DNA of 64,000 bases from Pseudomonadota bacterium (GTDB lineage: Bacteria > Pseudomonadota > Gammaproteobacteria > Burkholderiales > Rhodocyclaceae). Location of the stretch: the NCBI GenBank assembly GCA_018262095.1, contig JAGTRW010000011.1, positions 1 to 64,000 of the forward strand. The letters are read 5' to 3'. The position numbers and the translations under genes are program-made. The first letter of the stretch is position 1; every line of letters starts with the position of its first letter. Shown piece by piece: positions 43,304-53,133 of this stretch. The notes under the pieces were generated by a model. It was given only the letters and a program-made list of their open reading frames with translations. It made no database searches and had not been told where the DNA came from.

Positions 43304-44293
43304 CTAGCGGCCAATTTCCTTGAGCAGGGCGACACCGGCGTCGCCGGACAGACCTCGCCACTCGACAATCGCCTGGTCGGCGCTGTTCGCCAGCAGGCGG
43401 CGCAGATCTGCCGAGATGGCGCTGGCCTTGACCAGCGTCACGCCGTTGGCGGCCATTCGCGCATAGTTCTCGGCGAGCCGGGTTTCGAGCAGATGCCATT
43501 GGTTGGCCTCGGTGGCGCTCGCCGCGCGGTCGACTGCGTCGCGCAGCTCGGACGGCAGCGCGCCATACGCCGACTCGTTGAGCGTCGCCAGGCTGAGCGG
43601 AACGGCATAGTTGACCTCGGTGAAATAGGGCAGGTAGTCCCACAGCTTGCGGCCGGCGCCACCGTCGCCCGACGACAGCACGGCGACCACCGAGCCGTCG
43701 ATCAACTTGGGCATCGCGTCGGCAAACGACAGGTTGACCGGTGCGGCGCCGGCGGCGGCGAAGACCTTGACGCCGGTGCTGTCGTAGGTGCGGATGGTCA
43801 GCCCCTTGAGGTCGTCCGACGAGACGATCGGCTTCTTGGCCCAGATGCCGCTCGGCGGCCATGGCGTGGTGTATAGCAGGCGCTGTTTTTCGGCGGCGAG
43901 GCGTTTGGCATACGCTGGCCGCGCGACCTGCGTGAGCCGGCGTGCCTCGTCGTTGGTGGCGGCGATGAAGGGCAGCGAGGAGAGCAGAAACAGCGGATCG
44001 ACCTTGCCCATGGCGCCGGCGAAAGCATCGCCCGCGGTCACTTGGCTGTCGCGAACGGCGGCGATCATCTCGGCCGACTTGATTCCGGCGCTGGCGTCGA
44101 AACGCGTCGTGACGACGATGCGCCCGGCGCTCTCCCGGGCCAGCGCCTCGGCGAAAAAGCGCAAGCCTTCACCGGGCATCGACGTCGCCGGATACTCGGT
44201 AGTCATGGTCCAGCTGATCTGGGCGATCGCCTGGGGGGCTGGGAGTAGCAACGCAGCGGTCAGGAGCAGCAGCAAGCGGCGGACACGGTTCAT
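43304..44293 (-). CDS. TRAP transporter substrate-binding protein (DctP family)
   Basis: The 329-residue periplasmic protein has a signal peptide (RRLLLLLTAALLLPAPQAIAQ) and the DctP fold: ISWTMTTEYPATSMPGEGLRFFAEAL, IKSAEMIAAVRDSQVTAGDAF, and the central LKGLTIRTYDSTGVKVFAAAGAAPVNLSFADAM, where a conserved arginine (in IRTYD) binds the substrate carboxylate. It should bind an organic acid. No DctQ or DctM membrane subunit is in the window. ATG 44293 is chosen over TTG 44299. The divergent/upstream neighbour is a LysR regulator on the same strand. Confidence 0.87.
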   Translation of the reverse strand: MNRVRRLLLLLTAALLLPAPQAIAQISWTMTTEYPATSMPGEGLRFFAEALARESAGRIVVTTRFDASAGIKSAEMIAAVRDSQVTAGDAFAGAMGKVDPLFLLSSLPFIAATNDEARRLTQVARPAYAKRLAAEKQRLLYTTPWPPSGIWAKKPIVSSDDLKGLTIRTYDSTGVKVFAAAGAAPVNLSFADAMPKLIDGSVVAVLSSGDGGAGRKLWDYLPYFTEVNYAVPLSLATLNESAYGALPSELRDAVDRAASATEANQWHLLETRLAENYARMAANGVTLVKASAISADLRRLLANSADQAIVEWRGLSGDAGVALLKEIGR

Positions 44294-44369
44294 GGTCAAA
44301 TGTCTTTCTTTCCGGGGTGACGGACGGGAGCGCTAGGTCATTGAGTATCGCGGTGTCCTTCGTGCGCCG

Positions 44370-45281
44370 TCAATGATCGAGCCGCTCGTGCATCAGCGCT
44401 TCAAGCCAGCTCATGAACACCTGGACGCGGCGCGGCAACTGGCGGCGGTTGGGGTAGATCAGCGCCACCGGCAGTGGCGCGGGACGCAAATCGCCCAGGA
44501 TGGCGACCAGTTCGCCGCTTTCGAGGTAAGCATGCACGCCCGTTTCGGGCGACTGGATGATCCCCTGTCCGGCCAGGCCGGCCGCCGTATAGCTCAGCGA
44601 ATTGTTGACCGTCAGGGCGCCCGCCATCGGCAGCGAACAGGTGCGGGTTGGGTCGGCGGGGTCGATATACTCGAAGTCGGCCGAACACGCACCGAGAGTC
44701 GGCGCGTAATGCACCAGCTGGTGTGCGGCGAGGTCTGCCAGCGTGGTCGGCGTGCCGTGCCGCGCCAGATAGTCGGGACTCGCGCAGTTGATCAGGCGAT
44801 AGTGGCCGAGTGGGCGCGCGATCAGGCTCGAATCGCTCAACGTTCCGACGCGCAGAACGCAGTCGAAGCCTTCGCGCACCAGGTCGACAAGCCGATCGGT
44901 ACTCGACAGCTCGACTTCGAGATCGGGATGGGCGCGCAGGAATTCGGGCAGCTTGGGCAGCACGACATCGCGCGCGACGGCCAGCGGCATGTCGACGCGC
45001 AGGCGGCCGCGCAGGCTGGCCGGGTCGTTGCGAAACAGCGTCTGTACCTCGTCGAAGTCGGCCAGCAGGTCCTTGCAGCGCTCGTAGAATACCTGGCCGT
45101 CCTGCGTCAGCCGCACTTTGCGCGTCGTGCGGTGCAGCAGCCGCGTGTCGAGCCGGCTTTCGAGTTGCTGCACCGCCGTCGACACGCTGCCCTTGGGCAG
45201 GCCCATCGTCAGCGCGGCCTGCGTGAAGCTCGTAAGGTCGGCGACGCGAACGAAGATGCGCATGGCGTCCAGGAGGTTCAT
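44370..45281 (-). CDS. LysR-family transcriptional regulator
   Basis: The 303-residue LTTR has the N-terminal HTH (DAMRIFVRVADLTSFTQAALTMGLPKGSVSTAVQQLESRLDTRLLHRTTRKVRLT) and the effector domain opening LRGRLRVDMPLAVARDVVLPKLPEFL, characteristic of the DmlR/PA-type clade that often controls divergent oxidoreductases. It is divergent from the SDR gene at 45418; the 136-bp spacer has three GGTAT boxes and one inverted ATACC, so it probably regulates that gene and itself. Confidence 0.9.
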   Translation of the reverse strand: MNLLDAMRIFVRVADLTSFTQAALTMGLPKGSVSTAVQQLESRLDTRLLHRTTRKVRLTQDGQVFYERCKDLLADFDEVQTLFRNDPASLRGRLRVDMPLAVARDVVLPKLPEFLRAHPDLEVELSSTDRLVDLVREGFDCVLRVGTLSDSSLIARPLGHYRLINCASPDYLARHGTPTTLADLAAHQLVHYAPTLGACSADFEYIDPADPTRTCSLPMAGALTVNNSLSYTAAGLAGQGIIQSPETGVHAYLESGELVAILGDLRPAPLPVALIYPNRRQLPRRVQVFMSWLEALMHERLDH

Positions 45282-45290
45282 CTCGTCTCG

Positions 45291-45379
45291 ATTGGTATGT
45301 ATTGGCGAACAGTCTAATCGGATTTAAGGTATTTATCAGGCTCCTGCAATTCAATACCATGGATTTGCAGCTCAGGTAT
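45291..45379. promoter_or_regulatory. Repeated GGTAT boxes in the LysR/SDR divergent spacer
   Basis: GGTAT occurs at 45294, 45328 and 45375, with an inverted copy (ATACC) at 45354; TGGTAT (45293-45298) and ATACCA (45354-45359) form a dyad. These are candidate binding sites for the LysR regulator encoded at 44370-45281. Confidence 0.4.
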
Positions 45380-45417
45380 CAAATGAATCAGCACTCAACG
45401 ACCGACTGGAGATCAAC

Positions 45418-46179
45418 ATGGAATCGACCAAAATCGCACTCGTCACCGGCGCCAGCCGGGGCCTCGGACGCAACGCCGCGCTGCATCTGGCGCGCCAGGG
45501 CGTCGCCGTGGTCATCACCTACCGCAGCCGGCGCGCCGAGGCCGACAGCGCGGTCGGCGAGATCGAAGCGCTCGGCGGCCAAGCCGTCGCCTTGCCACTC
45601 GACGTGGCGCAGAGCCACAGTTTTGCCGCCTTCGCCGGCGAGCTCAAGACGGCGCTCGCCACGCACTGGCAGCGCCAGACCTTCGACTATCTGGTCAATA
45701 ACGCCGGTATCGGCATCAATGCGCCGTTTGCCGAAACGAGCGAAGAGGCGTTCGACGAGTTGGTGAATATCCACCTCAAGGGGCCGTTCTTCCTGACTCA
45801 GACGCTGCTGCCGTTGATATCCGACGGCGGGCGCATCGTCAATATTTCGAGCGGACTCGCGCGCTTCGCGCTGCCCGGTTACGCCGCCTACGGCGCGATG
45901 AAGGGGGCGATCGAGGTGCTGACGCGCTACCAGGCCAAGGAACTGGGCGCGCGCGGCATCGCCGTCAATGTCGTCGCGCCGGGCGCCATCGAAACCGATT
46001 TCGGCGGCGGCGCGGTGCGCGACAACGCCCAGCTCAATGCCTTCGTCGCCAGCCAGACGGCGCTCGGCCGCGTCGGGGTGCCCGACGATATCGGCGGCGT
46101 GATCGCCTCCTTGCTGTCGGAGGGCAACCGCTGGATCAACGGGCAGCGCATCGAGGCCTCGGGCGGAATGTTTCTTTAG
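45418..46179 (+). CDS. Short-chain dehydrogenase/reductase (SDR)
   Basis: The 253-residue classical SDR has the nucleotide-binding TGASRGLGR near the N-terminus, NNAG at about 100, catalytic serine in NISSGL and YxxxK in YAAYGAMKGA, and the C-terminal PGAIETDF motif. TYRSRRAEAD after beta-2 carries basic residues, suggesting NADPH preference. Substrate unknown. It is divergent from, and probably controlled by, the LysR gene upstream. Confidence 0.92.
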   Translation: MESTKIALVTGASRGLGRNAALHLARQGVAVVITYRSRRAEADSAVGEIEALGGQAVALPLDVAQSHSFAAFAGELKTALATHWQRQTFDYLVNNAGIGINAPFAETSEEAFDELVNIHLKGPFFLTQTLLPLISDGGRIVNISSGLARFALPGYAAYGAMKGAIEVLTRYQAKELGARGIAVNVVAPGAIETDFGGGAVRDNAQLNAFVASQTALGRVGVPDDIGGVIASLLSEGNRWINGQRIEASGGMFL

Positions 46180-46289
46180 GCACCGGTTTGGCGATCGTCG
46201 CCAGCGGGTTTCGCACCGCGTGGGGACGCAAACCCAGGGTTTGAATCCGCAATGCGTGATTGCCGTTACCGGTCACCGCTGCCTGGAGC

Positions 46290-47210
46290 TCAGTAACCCT
46301 GGCTCTTCAACGCAAAAGGCCCCAGGCGCAAACCGTCGATCAGGAACTCCATGCTTTTCCTGACCTTGGCCGAGGTCGCCGAACGGCCGCTGGTGACGGC
46401 CATCACGTCCGCCGTTTGCGAGTGCTGCGGCAGAACACGGACGAAGTGGCCGGCGTTGAGGTCGTCGGCGACATCCCAGTCCGACAGCATGATGATTCCA
46501 TGACCGTCGAGCGCCAATCCACGCGTGATGTCGCTGTGGTTTGAGCCGATCCGGCCGGTGACCTTGATCGATTCCATTCCGTTTGGCCCGTTGAGCCGCC
46601 ACACGCCGAAGGCCTGATCACGCCCCTTGAAGAGCAGGCAATCGTGCTGCGCCAGTTCGCTAACGCTGCTCGGCGCCTGGCGATTTTCCAGATAGCTGGG
46701 CGCTGCGCAGAGGATTCGTTCGCTTTTCACGATACGGTGGGCAATCAGGTGGGGTTCGTTGACCTCGCCGACGCGAATGTCGATGTCAATTCCTTCATCG
46801 ATCATATCCATGCCGGTATTGACGAGTTCAAGCCAGATTTCGAGCTTGGGAAACTGCTTGCCGAGCCGGGAAAGAATCGGCGACACATGATTCCGGCCCA
46901 GGCGCAGGCTGGTACTCACGTGCAACCTGCCGGACGGCTCGACTTTCGTGCTGGACATTTCGTCGGACATCCGCTCGATATCTTCGAGGATCTGGCGCGC
47001 CCGGCTATAGGCCACCTCGCCCTGGGTGCTGATTCGTACCCGCCGGGTGGTGCGGTTGAACAGCGTCACGCCCAGACGCTGTTCGAGGCCGGCGATTTTT
47101 TTGCTGACAAAGGCGGGCGAGATGCCGAGCTCCTGCGCCGCACCAACGAAGCTCGACAAGCGCGCGACGCAGCAGAAAATTCGAAGATCGCTGAACTCGA
47201 TATTGTTCAC
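46290..47210 (-). CDS. LysR-family transcriptional regulator (DmlR-like)
   Basis: The 306-residue LTTR has the HTH FSDLRIFCCVARLSSFVGAAQELGISPAFVSKKIAGLEQRLGVTLFNRTTRRVRIS and an effector domain with GRLHVSTSLRLGRNHVSPIL. It is divergent from the Gfo/Idh/MocA oxidoreductase. An inverted repeat TTATTA-N6-TAATAA lies 5 bases before its start codon, so it probably represses itself and controls the catabolic genes on the right. Confidence 0.9.
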   Translation of the reverse strand: MNNIEFSDLRIFCCVARLSSFVGAAQELGISPAFVSKKIAGLEQRLGVTLFNRTTRRVRISTQGEVAYSRARQILEDIERMSDEMSSTKVEPSGRLHVSTSLRLGRNHVSPILSRLGKQFPKLEIWLELVNTGMDMIDEGIDIDIRVGEVNEPHLIAHRIVKSERILCAAPSYLENRQAPSSVSELAQHDCLLFKGRDQAFGVWRLNGPNGMESIKVTGRIGSNHSDITRGLALDGHGIIMLSDWDVADDLNAGHFVRVLPQHSQTADVMAVTSGRSATSAKVRKSMEFLIDGLRLGPFALKSQGY

Positions 47211-47214
47211 TGGT

Positions 47215-47232
47215 GGTTATTAGTGACTTAAT
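47215..47232. promoter_or_regulatory. Operator-like palindrome at the LysR start
   Basis: TTATTA-GTGACT-TAATAA is a perfect 6-bp dyad with a 6-base spacer, immediately upstream of the LysR start at 47210 and 153 bp before the dehydrogenase gene. LysR proteins usually bind such AT-rich dyads for autoregulation. Confidence 0.45.
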
Positions 47233-47384
47233 AAAAAAGCCGATTATACATTTTTTGAAATTCAGTATCTTTCGCTCCTAAGGAACCGAGGTAGCCGTCA
47301 GCAAGGCGAATCGAAGACGAATCAAGTCGATTCAGCTCAGCTTGTCTGGCCTCGTCGATTGATCATAGAGGAGCGTTACTCAGC

Positions 47385-48464
47385 ATGAAGAAAGTCCGCA
47401 TTTCAGTCGCCGGCGCCGGTTTGATCGGCTACCGCCACATCGAAGAGATTCAGAAGAACCCGGATTGTGAACTGCTTTCCATCGTCGATCCGCACCCGCC
47501 GACCAAGCTTGCCGGGCTCGGCAGCAATGCCGCTCTCGGCGCGACCGCCGGCGTTCCCCTATACGCGTCGCTGGGCGAAATGCTGACCAAGGACAAGCCG
47601 GATGGCGTCATCCTGGCGACCCCGAACCAGTTGCATGCCGACCAGGCGATCGAATGCATCAATGCCGGCGTGGCGGTCTTCGTCGAGAAGCCCGTCGCGC
47701 ACACGCTGGCCGATGGCATCCGTCTGTGTGAGGCGGCCGAAGCCTGCGGCGTCAAGGTGCTGGTCGGCCACCATCGCCGCCACAGCCCGATCCTGCATAA
47801 AGTGGTCGAGGTCGTCAAGTCGGGAGTGCTTGGTCAGCTCGTCTGCGTCATGGGCAGCGCGGCGTTCTACAAGCCGGACAGCGAAGGCTACTACGACGGC
47901 CCGAACGCCTGGCGCCGTGAACCTGGCGGCGGTCCGATTCTGCTCAATCTGATTCACGAGATCGGCAACCTGCGCGCGATGGTCGGCGAGATCGTCGCCG
48001 TGCAAGCGTTCACCTCGAATGCCACGCGGGGTTTCAAGGTCGAGGATAGCGCGGTCATCAATCTCAAGTTCGCCAATGGGGCCTTGGGCTGCTTCCTGTT
48101 GTCCGACGCCGCAGGCAGTGCCAAAAGCTGGGAACAGACTGCGCAGGAAAACAAGCAATACACGACGTATCCCGACGAAGACTGCTACACGATCATCGGC
48201 AATCGCGGCTCACTGGCCGTGCCGACGATGCGTCTGAAGTATTACCGGCAGGATGGCGACCGTTCCTGGTACAAGCCGTTTGTCTGCGAAACGCTGTACA
48301 TCGAGCGCAAGGATCCGCTTGCCGAACAGATCGCGCACTTCGCTGCGGTCATCCGCGGCGAAGCCGAGCCGCTGGTTTCGCCGCGCGATGGCCTGCAGAA
48401 CCTTCGGGTGACCGATGCCGTCGTCGAAGCGGCGAGGAGCGGCGGGGTGGTCACGACCATTTGA
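47385..48464 (+). CDS. Gfo/Idh/MocA-family oxidoreductase
   Basis: The 359-residue NAD(P)-dependent dehydrogenase has the Rossmann motif ISVAGAGLIGYRHIEEI, the dinucleotide/substrate motif VFVEKPVAHTLADG, and the C-terminal alpha/beta domain with GGGPILLNLIHEIGNLRAM, where the histidine and acid are the usual catalytic ones. Members oxidise sugars, inositols or similar polyols. GAGGAG lies 12 bases upstream of the ATG. It precedes a DctP-type binding protein by 109 bp, suggesting uptake and oxidation of one compound. Confidence 0.9.
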   Translation: MKKVRISVAGAGLIGYRHIEEIQKNPDCELLSIVDPHPPTKLAGLGSNAALGATAGVPLYASLGEMLTKDKPDGVILATPNQLHADQAIECINAGVAVFVEKPVAHTLADGIRLCEAAEACGVKVLVGHHRRHSPILHKVVEVVKSGVLGQLVCVMGSAAFYKPDSEGYYDGPNAWRREPGGGPILLNLIHEIGNLRAMVGEIVAVQAFTSNATRGFKVEDSAVINLKFANGALGCFLLSDAAGSAKSWEQTAQENKQYTTYPDEDCYTIIGNRGSLAVPTMRLKYYRQDGDRSWYKPFVCETLYIERKDPLAEQIAHFAAVIRGEAEPLVSPRDGLQNLRVTDAVVEAARSGGVVTTI

Positions 48465-48573
48465 CCGGACGATCAGGACACGAATCAAAAAAATAGCATC
48501 GAGCACGCTATCGGGTGCTGATTCTATGCGGATGGCCTCGCCGGTTCGAGGCCTATTGATCAAGGAGATCGAC

Positions 48574-49584
48574 ATGAAAATAAAGCGGATTGTGGGCTGT
48601 GCGGCACTGGTTTTTGGCGGACTGATTTTTTCTGCGGCAGTTCAGGCGCAGGTCAACGAACACACTTTCAGGATTTCAATCGCCGGCGCGGCGGGACACC
48701 CGTCGGTGATGGGCGCCGAGAAGTGGGCTGAACTGGTCAAGCAGAAGAGCGGCGGCAAGATGCAGATCAAGGTTTTCGCCGACGGCGTGCTCGGCGGCGA
48801 CGTTCAGGCGCTGTCGGCGGTGCAGGGCGGTACGATCGATTTTACCTCGATGAACTCGGGGATCCTGCAGACGCAGGTCAAGCAATTCGCCATCTTCGAC
48901 TTTCCGTTCATGTTCGATAACGGCAAGGAAGCCGACGCGATTCTTGACGGTCAGTTCGGCAAGAAGCTCGCCGATTTGTTGCCGGCCAGAGGGCTGCTCA
49001 ACCTGGCTTACTGGGAGTTGGGCTTCCGCAACATCACCAACAGCAAGCGCCCAATCAGCAAGGCGGAGGATCTCGCCGGGCTCAAGATTCGCGTGATCCA
49101 GTCACCCATCTACATTGAAACATTCAATGCGCTCGGCGCCAATGCCGTGCCGATGCCATTCACCGAAGTCTATACGGCGATGGAGCAGAAGATCATCGAC
49201 GGCCATGAAAACCCGTTCGCCGTAATCGAGACCAGCAAGTTGTATGAGGTCCAGAAATACCTGACCGTCAGCAATCATATCTACAACCCGCAGTCGGTTC
49301 TCGCGAGCAAGAAAAGATGGGATACCTTGACCCACGACGAGCAGGCGCTGCTGACTGCGACGCTCGCCGAAGCGACCAAGTGGCAGCGCCTGAACTCCCG
49401 CGAACTGGCTGAAAAGTCGCTCAATAATCTCAAGAAATCGATGAGCGTCAACGTGCTGCCGCCGGAAGAAGTCGCGAAAATCCGCATCAAGATCAAGCCG
49501 GTGATCGAGAAATTCAGCACCAACGTCGGTCCTGAACTGGTTGCCGAATTGCAGAGCGAACTCGAAAAAGGTCGCAAAAAATAA
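48574..49584 (+). CDS. TRAP transporter substrate-binding protein (DctP family)
   Basis: The 336-residue protein has a signal peptide (IVGCAALVFGGLIFSAAVQAQ) and DctP motifs: FRISIAGAAGHPSVMGAEKWAELVKQKSGGKM, IDFTSMNSGIL, LGFRNITNSKRPISKAEDLAGLKIRVIQSPIYIETFNALGANAVPM with the carboxylate-binding arginine in KIRV, and MEQKIIDGHENP. AAGGAG lies 6 bases before ATG 48574; a longer frame overlaps the preceding gene and lacks a signal peptide. No DctQM pair is near. With the dehydrogenase it forms a small catabolic unit; a sugar acid is a reasonable guess. Confidence 0.9.
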   Translation: MKIKRIVGCAALVFGGLIFSAAVQAQVNEHTFRISIAGAAGHPSVMGAEKWAELVKQKSGGKMQIKVFADGVLGGDVQALSAVQGGTIDFTSMNSGILQTQVKQFAIFDFPFMFDNGKEADAILDGQFGKKLADLLPARGLLNLAYWELGFRNITNSKRPISKAEDLAGLKIRVIQSPIYIETFNALGANAVPMPFTEVYTAMEQKIIDGHENPFAVIETSKLYEVQKYLTVSNHIYNPQSVLASKKRWDTLTHDEQALLTATLAEATKWQRLNSRELAEKSLNNLKKSMSVNVLPPEEVAKIRIKIKPVIEKFSTNVGPELVAELQSELEKGRKK

Positions 49585-49610
49585 GGCGCGGCCCGCGACA
49601 TGAAAGCTGT

Positions 49611-49640
49611 CCGTGGCGTAGCCTTGTAACTGCGCCACGG
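49611..49640 (+). terminator. Hairpin after the DctP gene
   Basis: CCGTGGCG (49611-49618) and CGCCACGG (49633-49640) form a perfect 8-bp stem, extendable by CTG/CAG with one bulge, 26 bp after the stop. The following TGTTTTCACCTTT is only partly T-rich. Confidence 0.45.
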
Positions 49641-49663
49641 CAGATGGTGGTGTTTTCACCTTT

Positions 49664-49817
49664 ATGGGTAACAAGTCCGTCGAACAAATCCGAGCAGGAA
49701 ATTGAGGGTTTCTCTTCTTCCCTCTGGCCGTGATCGCCGCTTGATTTTCACCCGATCAATCGGCGCTGCGGAATTTCGAATCGGCTGAGCGGTGAGTGAA
49801 ACGGACTTGTTACCCAT
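49664..49817. repeat. 154-bp MITE-like segment with 17-bp terminal inverted repeats
   Basis: ATGGGTAACAAGTCCGT at 49664-49680 is exactly inverted at 49801-49817. The 120 bases between have no coding potential. I see no transposase and no clear target duplication. It could be a degenerate non-autonomous element or a widely spaced operator pair. Confidence 0.5.
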
Positions 49818-49885
49818 GAAGCTGGGCCCGCTGTACGGTGCCTTGCGCAATATTCAAACCGGTTCTGACTAGGGGGTAAGAAAAA

Positions 49886-50578
49886 ATGGCCTTACTCGGC
49901 AAGGCGGCAATGATTCTTTCGTTCGACATCGTTGCCGAAGCGATCGACGAGCACGACGATTGGCATTCGCACGAGCATTTCAACGAACGAATGTCGATTC
50001 CGGGATTCCTGCGCGGATCGCGCTGGGTCGCTTCAGCCGCTGAGCCAAACTACTTCGTGATGTACGAAGTAGCGGATCTCGACGTCCTGGCGTCTGCGGC
50101 CTATCTCGAACGGCTCAATCATCCGTCGCCGTGGACGACCAAGATGATGGCCAACTATCGCGGCATGCGCCGGGGCTTGTGCCACTTGTCGGCTAGCCAC
50201 GGCGACGGACTCGGCAACGTCGGCCTTTTGATCCGCTTCAGTCCTCAGGACGCGAATGAATCGCTGCTGCGCGACTGGCTATGCGGCGACGTTTTGCCGA
50301 CGCTCCCTGCACGACCTGGACTCGTCAGCGCGCACCTGTTCGAAACGGCGCTAGATCCAGAGCTCACGCAGGAACAGCGAATTCGCGGCAAGGATGGCGC
50401 CATCGACTGGGTGCTGCTCGTCACCGGCTACCGCGCGCAGAGCCTTGCTCGGCTGGCCGAAGGCGAGCTCTCGACCGCACAACTCGAGCAGCGTGGCGCC
50501 GCCGGCGTTAGCGCCGGCCGCTACACGATGATGCACTCGCTGTCTGCGCAAGAGGCCGCGACGAAAAATCCCGCTTAG
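49886..50578 (+). CDS. Small soluble protein with two dimeric alpha/beta-barrel-like halves, function unknown
   Basis: The 230-residue protein has no signal peptide or membrane segment. It appears to contain two ferredoxin-like alpha/beta units: residues ~8-110 ([40 protein letters not shown] ... [13 protein letters not shown]) and ~118-215 ([42 protein letters not shown]). The HxHEHxxER-like stretch could bind a ligand or metal. Such folds are found in EthD-like and monooxygenase-like proteins. It may belong with the dehydrogenase/DctP unit 0.3 kb upstream. Its stop overlaps the parC stop by 4 bases in a convergent arrangement. Confidence 0.6.
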   Translation: MALLGKAAMILSFDIVAEAIDEHDDWHSHEHFNERMSIPGFLRGSRWVASAAEPNYFVMYEVADLDVLASAAYLERLNHPSPWTTKMMANYRGMRRGLCHLSASHGDGLGNVGLLIRFSPQDANESLLRDWLCGDVLPTLPARPGLVSAHLFETALDPELTQEQRIRGKDGAIDWVLLVTGYRAQSLARLAEGELSTAQLEQRGAAGVSAGRYTMMHSLSAQEAATKNPA

Positions 50579-53019
50579 CCGCCTGTCGGCCGCCCCTCGG
50601 CAGGCGCTTCGAGCGTTGCTATCGTCGGCTGATTGATGAGCCCGACCGCAGCGCCGCGCCGCGCGCGCTGGCCCAGATGCTTTTCATCCGAGTGCAGCGT
50701 CTTGGCTTTGTTGCGGAAAACGCCCTTGATGCATACCGTCGGCCCCTTGGCGGCGACTACCGCCTTGAGCGTCTCGCTCGCCTTGAGGCCGATGATCTGC
50801 ACGCCCTTGCCGCTCGACAGCCGCTTCATCTGGGCTAGCGGGAAGACCAGCAGGCGACCGTCGGACGACAGCGCGGCGACGTGGTCCATTGCCGCAACGC
50901 GCACCGGCGGCAGGATTTCCGAGCCGTCTTCCATCGACAGAAACGACTTGCCGGCTTTTTGCCGTGACAGCAGGTCGCCGAAGCTGCACACAAAACCGTA
51001 GCCCGAGCTTTTGGCAACGAGTAATTCGTCGGCCGCTTGCGCGATCAGTACGTGGGCGATGCGGCCGTTGCCGATCTCGATGAACGAGGGCAACGGCGCG
51101 CCCATGCCGCGACCGTCGGGCAGGCTGGCAATCGGCAGGGTGTACGCGCGGCCCTCGGTCGACAGGATCACCAGCGAATCGATCGAGCGGCATTCGTGGC
51201 TAGTCCCGAAGCTGTCGCCGTCCTTGAAGGTGACGCCCGAGAGGTCGAGGCCGTGGCCCTGGCGAACGCGCGCCCAGCCTTTTTCGGAGACGATCAGCGT
51301 GACCGGCTCGTCGGCGACGGCGGCGACTTCCGAGCGCGACGCCATCGACGCCGGTTCGATCAGCGTGCGCCTCTCGTCGCCGTGCTTGGCGGCGTCGGCC
51401 TTGATTTCCTTGATGACGAGTTTACGCAGCAGCGTGTCGTTGGCGAGCAGTTTCTCGAGTTCGTCGCGCTCGATGCCGAGCTTGGCGAGTTCCTGCTCGA
51501 TCTTGATTCCTTCGAGCCGCGCCAGCTGGCGCAGGCGGATTTCGAGGATGTCCTCGGCCTGGCGGTCGGAGAGCGCAAAACGATCGATCAGCGCGGGCTT
51601 GGGTTCGTCCGACTCGCGGATCAGGTGGATCACCTCGTCGATGTTGAGAAAGACGATGTGCCGGCCTTCGAGGATGTGGATTCGGTCGTTGGCCTTGGCC
51701 AGACGGAATTCGGTGCGCCGCACGACCGTGCGCACGCGGAACTGGCACCACTCGCCGACGAGATCGACCAGTGTCTTCTGGCACGGGCGGCCGTCGATGC
51801 CGACGGCGACGAGGTTGATCGGCGCGGTCGTCTCCAGGCTGGTGTGCGCCAAGAGCAGGGCGACGAACTCGTCGCGCGGCAAGCGCGAGCTCGTCGGCTC
51901 GAAGACCAGGCGGATGTCGTCGTCCTTGCCCGATTCATCGCGCGCGCGTTCGAGCTGCGAGGCGAACAAGGCTTTCATCTGTGCCGCCGACTGCTCGATC
52001 GATTTCTTGCCCGGCTTGGGCTGCGGGTTCATCAGCGCGCCGATCTCGGTGAGCACTTTGGCCGACGAGACGTTCGGCGGCAGTTCCTTGATCACCAGTT
52101 GCCAGGCGCCGCGCGCCATTTCCTCGAATTCGTAGCGCGCGCGAACGCGCAGGCTGCCGCGCCCGCTACTGTAGGCGCTGGCGATCTCGGCCGCCGACGA
52201 GATGATCTGGCCGCCGCCCGGATAGTCCGGGCCGGGGATGTGCTCCATCAGCTCTTTGATGCCCGCCGACGGATTGTTGATCTTGTGGATCGCTGCGGCG
52301 GCGACTTCGGCGAGATTGTGCGACGGCATTTCGGTGGCCATGCCGACGGCGATCCCCGACGCGCCGTTGAGCAAGGAAAACGGCAGGCGCGCGGGCAGGA
52401 AAGCCGGTTCCTGGAACGAGCCGTCGTAGTTGGGCTGGTAGTCGACGGTGCCTTCGCCGAGTTCGCCGAGCAGCAGTTCGGCGATCGGCGCGAGACGCGC
52501 TTCCGTATAGCGCATCGCCGCCGCGCTGTCGCCGTCGCGCGAGCCGAAGTTGCCCTGGCCGTCGACCAGCGGATAACGCAGCATGAACGGCTGGGCGATG
52601 CGAACCATCGCGTCATACGAGGAAGTGTCGCCGTGCGGGTGGTATTTACCGATGACGTCGCCGACGACGCGCGCCGATTTGACTGGCTTGGCGCCGGCCA
52701 ACAGGCCGAGTTCGCGCATGGCGAACAGTACGCGGCGCTGCACCGGCTTCTGGCCGTCCTTGACGTCGGGCAGCGCGCGGCCCTTGACGACGGCGATCGC
52801 GTATTCGAGGTAGTCGCGTGACGCCGACTCGTGCAGCAGCACGCTCTCGCCGTCGTCGTCGGGCGGTTCGGGCAAGGCCGCCGGCGGCGGCGCGGGCGGT
52901 TCGGGCGGTTCGCCTGTGGTCGCCGCGGGAACGATTTCTGCGGGTGGCTCTACAGCCGGCGTTGCGGCCGTTTCGGCTAAGGGCGGCAGGTCGTCGAACA
53001 GGTCGGGGGTATTTGGCAT
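50575..53019 (-). CDS. parC: DNA topoisomerase IV subunit A
   Basis: The 814-residue protein has the type IIA topoisomerase breakage-reunion domain: [19 protein letters not shown] (the quinolone-determining region, with Thr and Asp at the E. coli Ser80/Glu84 positions), [22 protein letters not shown] with catalytic Y171, and a C-terminal beta-propeller-type region. An N-terminal Pro/Ala-rich extension of ~55 residues precedes the domain compared with E. coli ParC. It decatenates chromosomes together with ParE, encoded 114 bp upstream on the same strand. Confidence 0.95.
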   Translation of the reverse strand: MPNTPDLFDDLPPLAETAATPAVEPPAEIVPAATTGEPPEPPAPPPAALPEPPDDDGESVLLHESASRDYLEYAIAVVKGRALPDVKDGQKPVQRRVLFAMRELGLLAGAKPVKSARVVGDVIGKYHPHGDTSSYDAMVRIAQPFMLRYPLVDGQGNFGSRDGDSAAAMRYTEARLAPIAELLLGELGEGTVDYQPNYDGSFQEPAFLPARLPFSLLNGASGIAVGMATEMPSHNLAEVAAAAIHKINNPSAGIKELMEHIPGPDYPGGGQIISSAAEIASAYSSGRGSLRVRARYEFEEMARGAWQLVIKELPPNVSSAKVLTEIGALMNPQPKPGKKSIEQSAAQMKALFASQLERARDESGKDDDIRLVFEPTSSRLPRDEFVALLLAHTSLETTAPINLVAVGIDGRPCQKTLVDLVGEWCQFRVRTVVRRTEFRLAKANDRIHILEGRHIVFLNIDEVIHLIRESDEPKPALIDRFALSDRQAEDILEIRLRQLARLEGIKIEQELAKLGIERDELEKLLANDTLLRKLVIKEIKADAAKHGDERRTLIEPASMASRSEVAAVADEPVTLIVSEKGWARVRQGHGLDLSGVTFKDGDSFGTSHECRSIDSLVILSTEGRAYTLPIASLPDGRGMGAPLPSFIEIGNGRIAHVLIAQAADELLVAKSSGYGFVCSFGDLLSRQKAGKSFLSMEDGSEILPPVRVAAMDHVAALSSDGRLLVFPLAQMKRLSSGKGVQIIGLKASETLKAVVAAKGPTVCIKGVFRNKAKTLHSDEKHLGQRARRGAAVGLINQPTIATLEAPAEGRPTGG

Positions 53020-53041
53020 ATCAGTCTTAAAAAATCAGTTA

Positions 53042-53123
53042 ACCACGGCGAACACGGCGAAAGACATTAGTAAGAATCGCTTTTCGTTTTGGTTCTCGCT
53101 GTGCCCGCCGTGTTCGCCGTGGT
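53042..53123. repeat. 18-bp inverted repeat between parE and parC
   Basis: A perfect 18-bp inverted repeat (53042-53059 and 53106-53123) encloses 46 bases. Each arm itself contains two CGGCGAACACGG-like words. It sits in the 114-bp gap between parE and parC and resembles dispersed intergenic palindromes; it could form an mRNA hairpin modulating parC expression. Confidence 0.55.
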
Positions 53124-53133
53124 AAATCTCGTC

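Noticed and set aside
51037-52821. 594-codon open frame on the + strand
   Set aside because: It is antisense to parC, with no motif.
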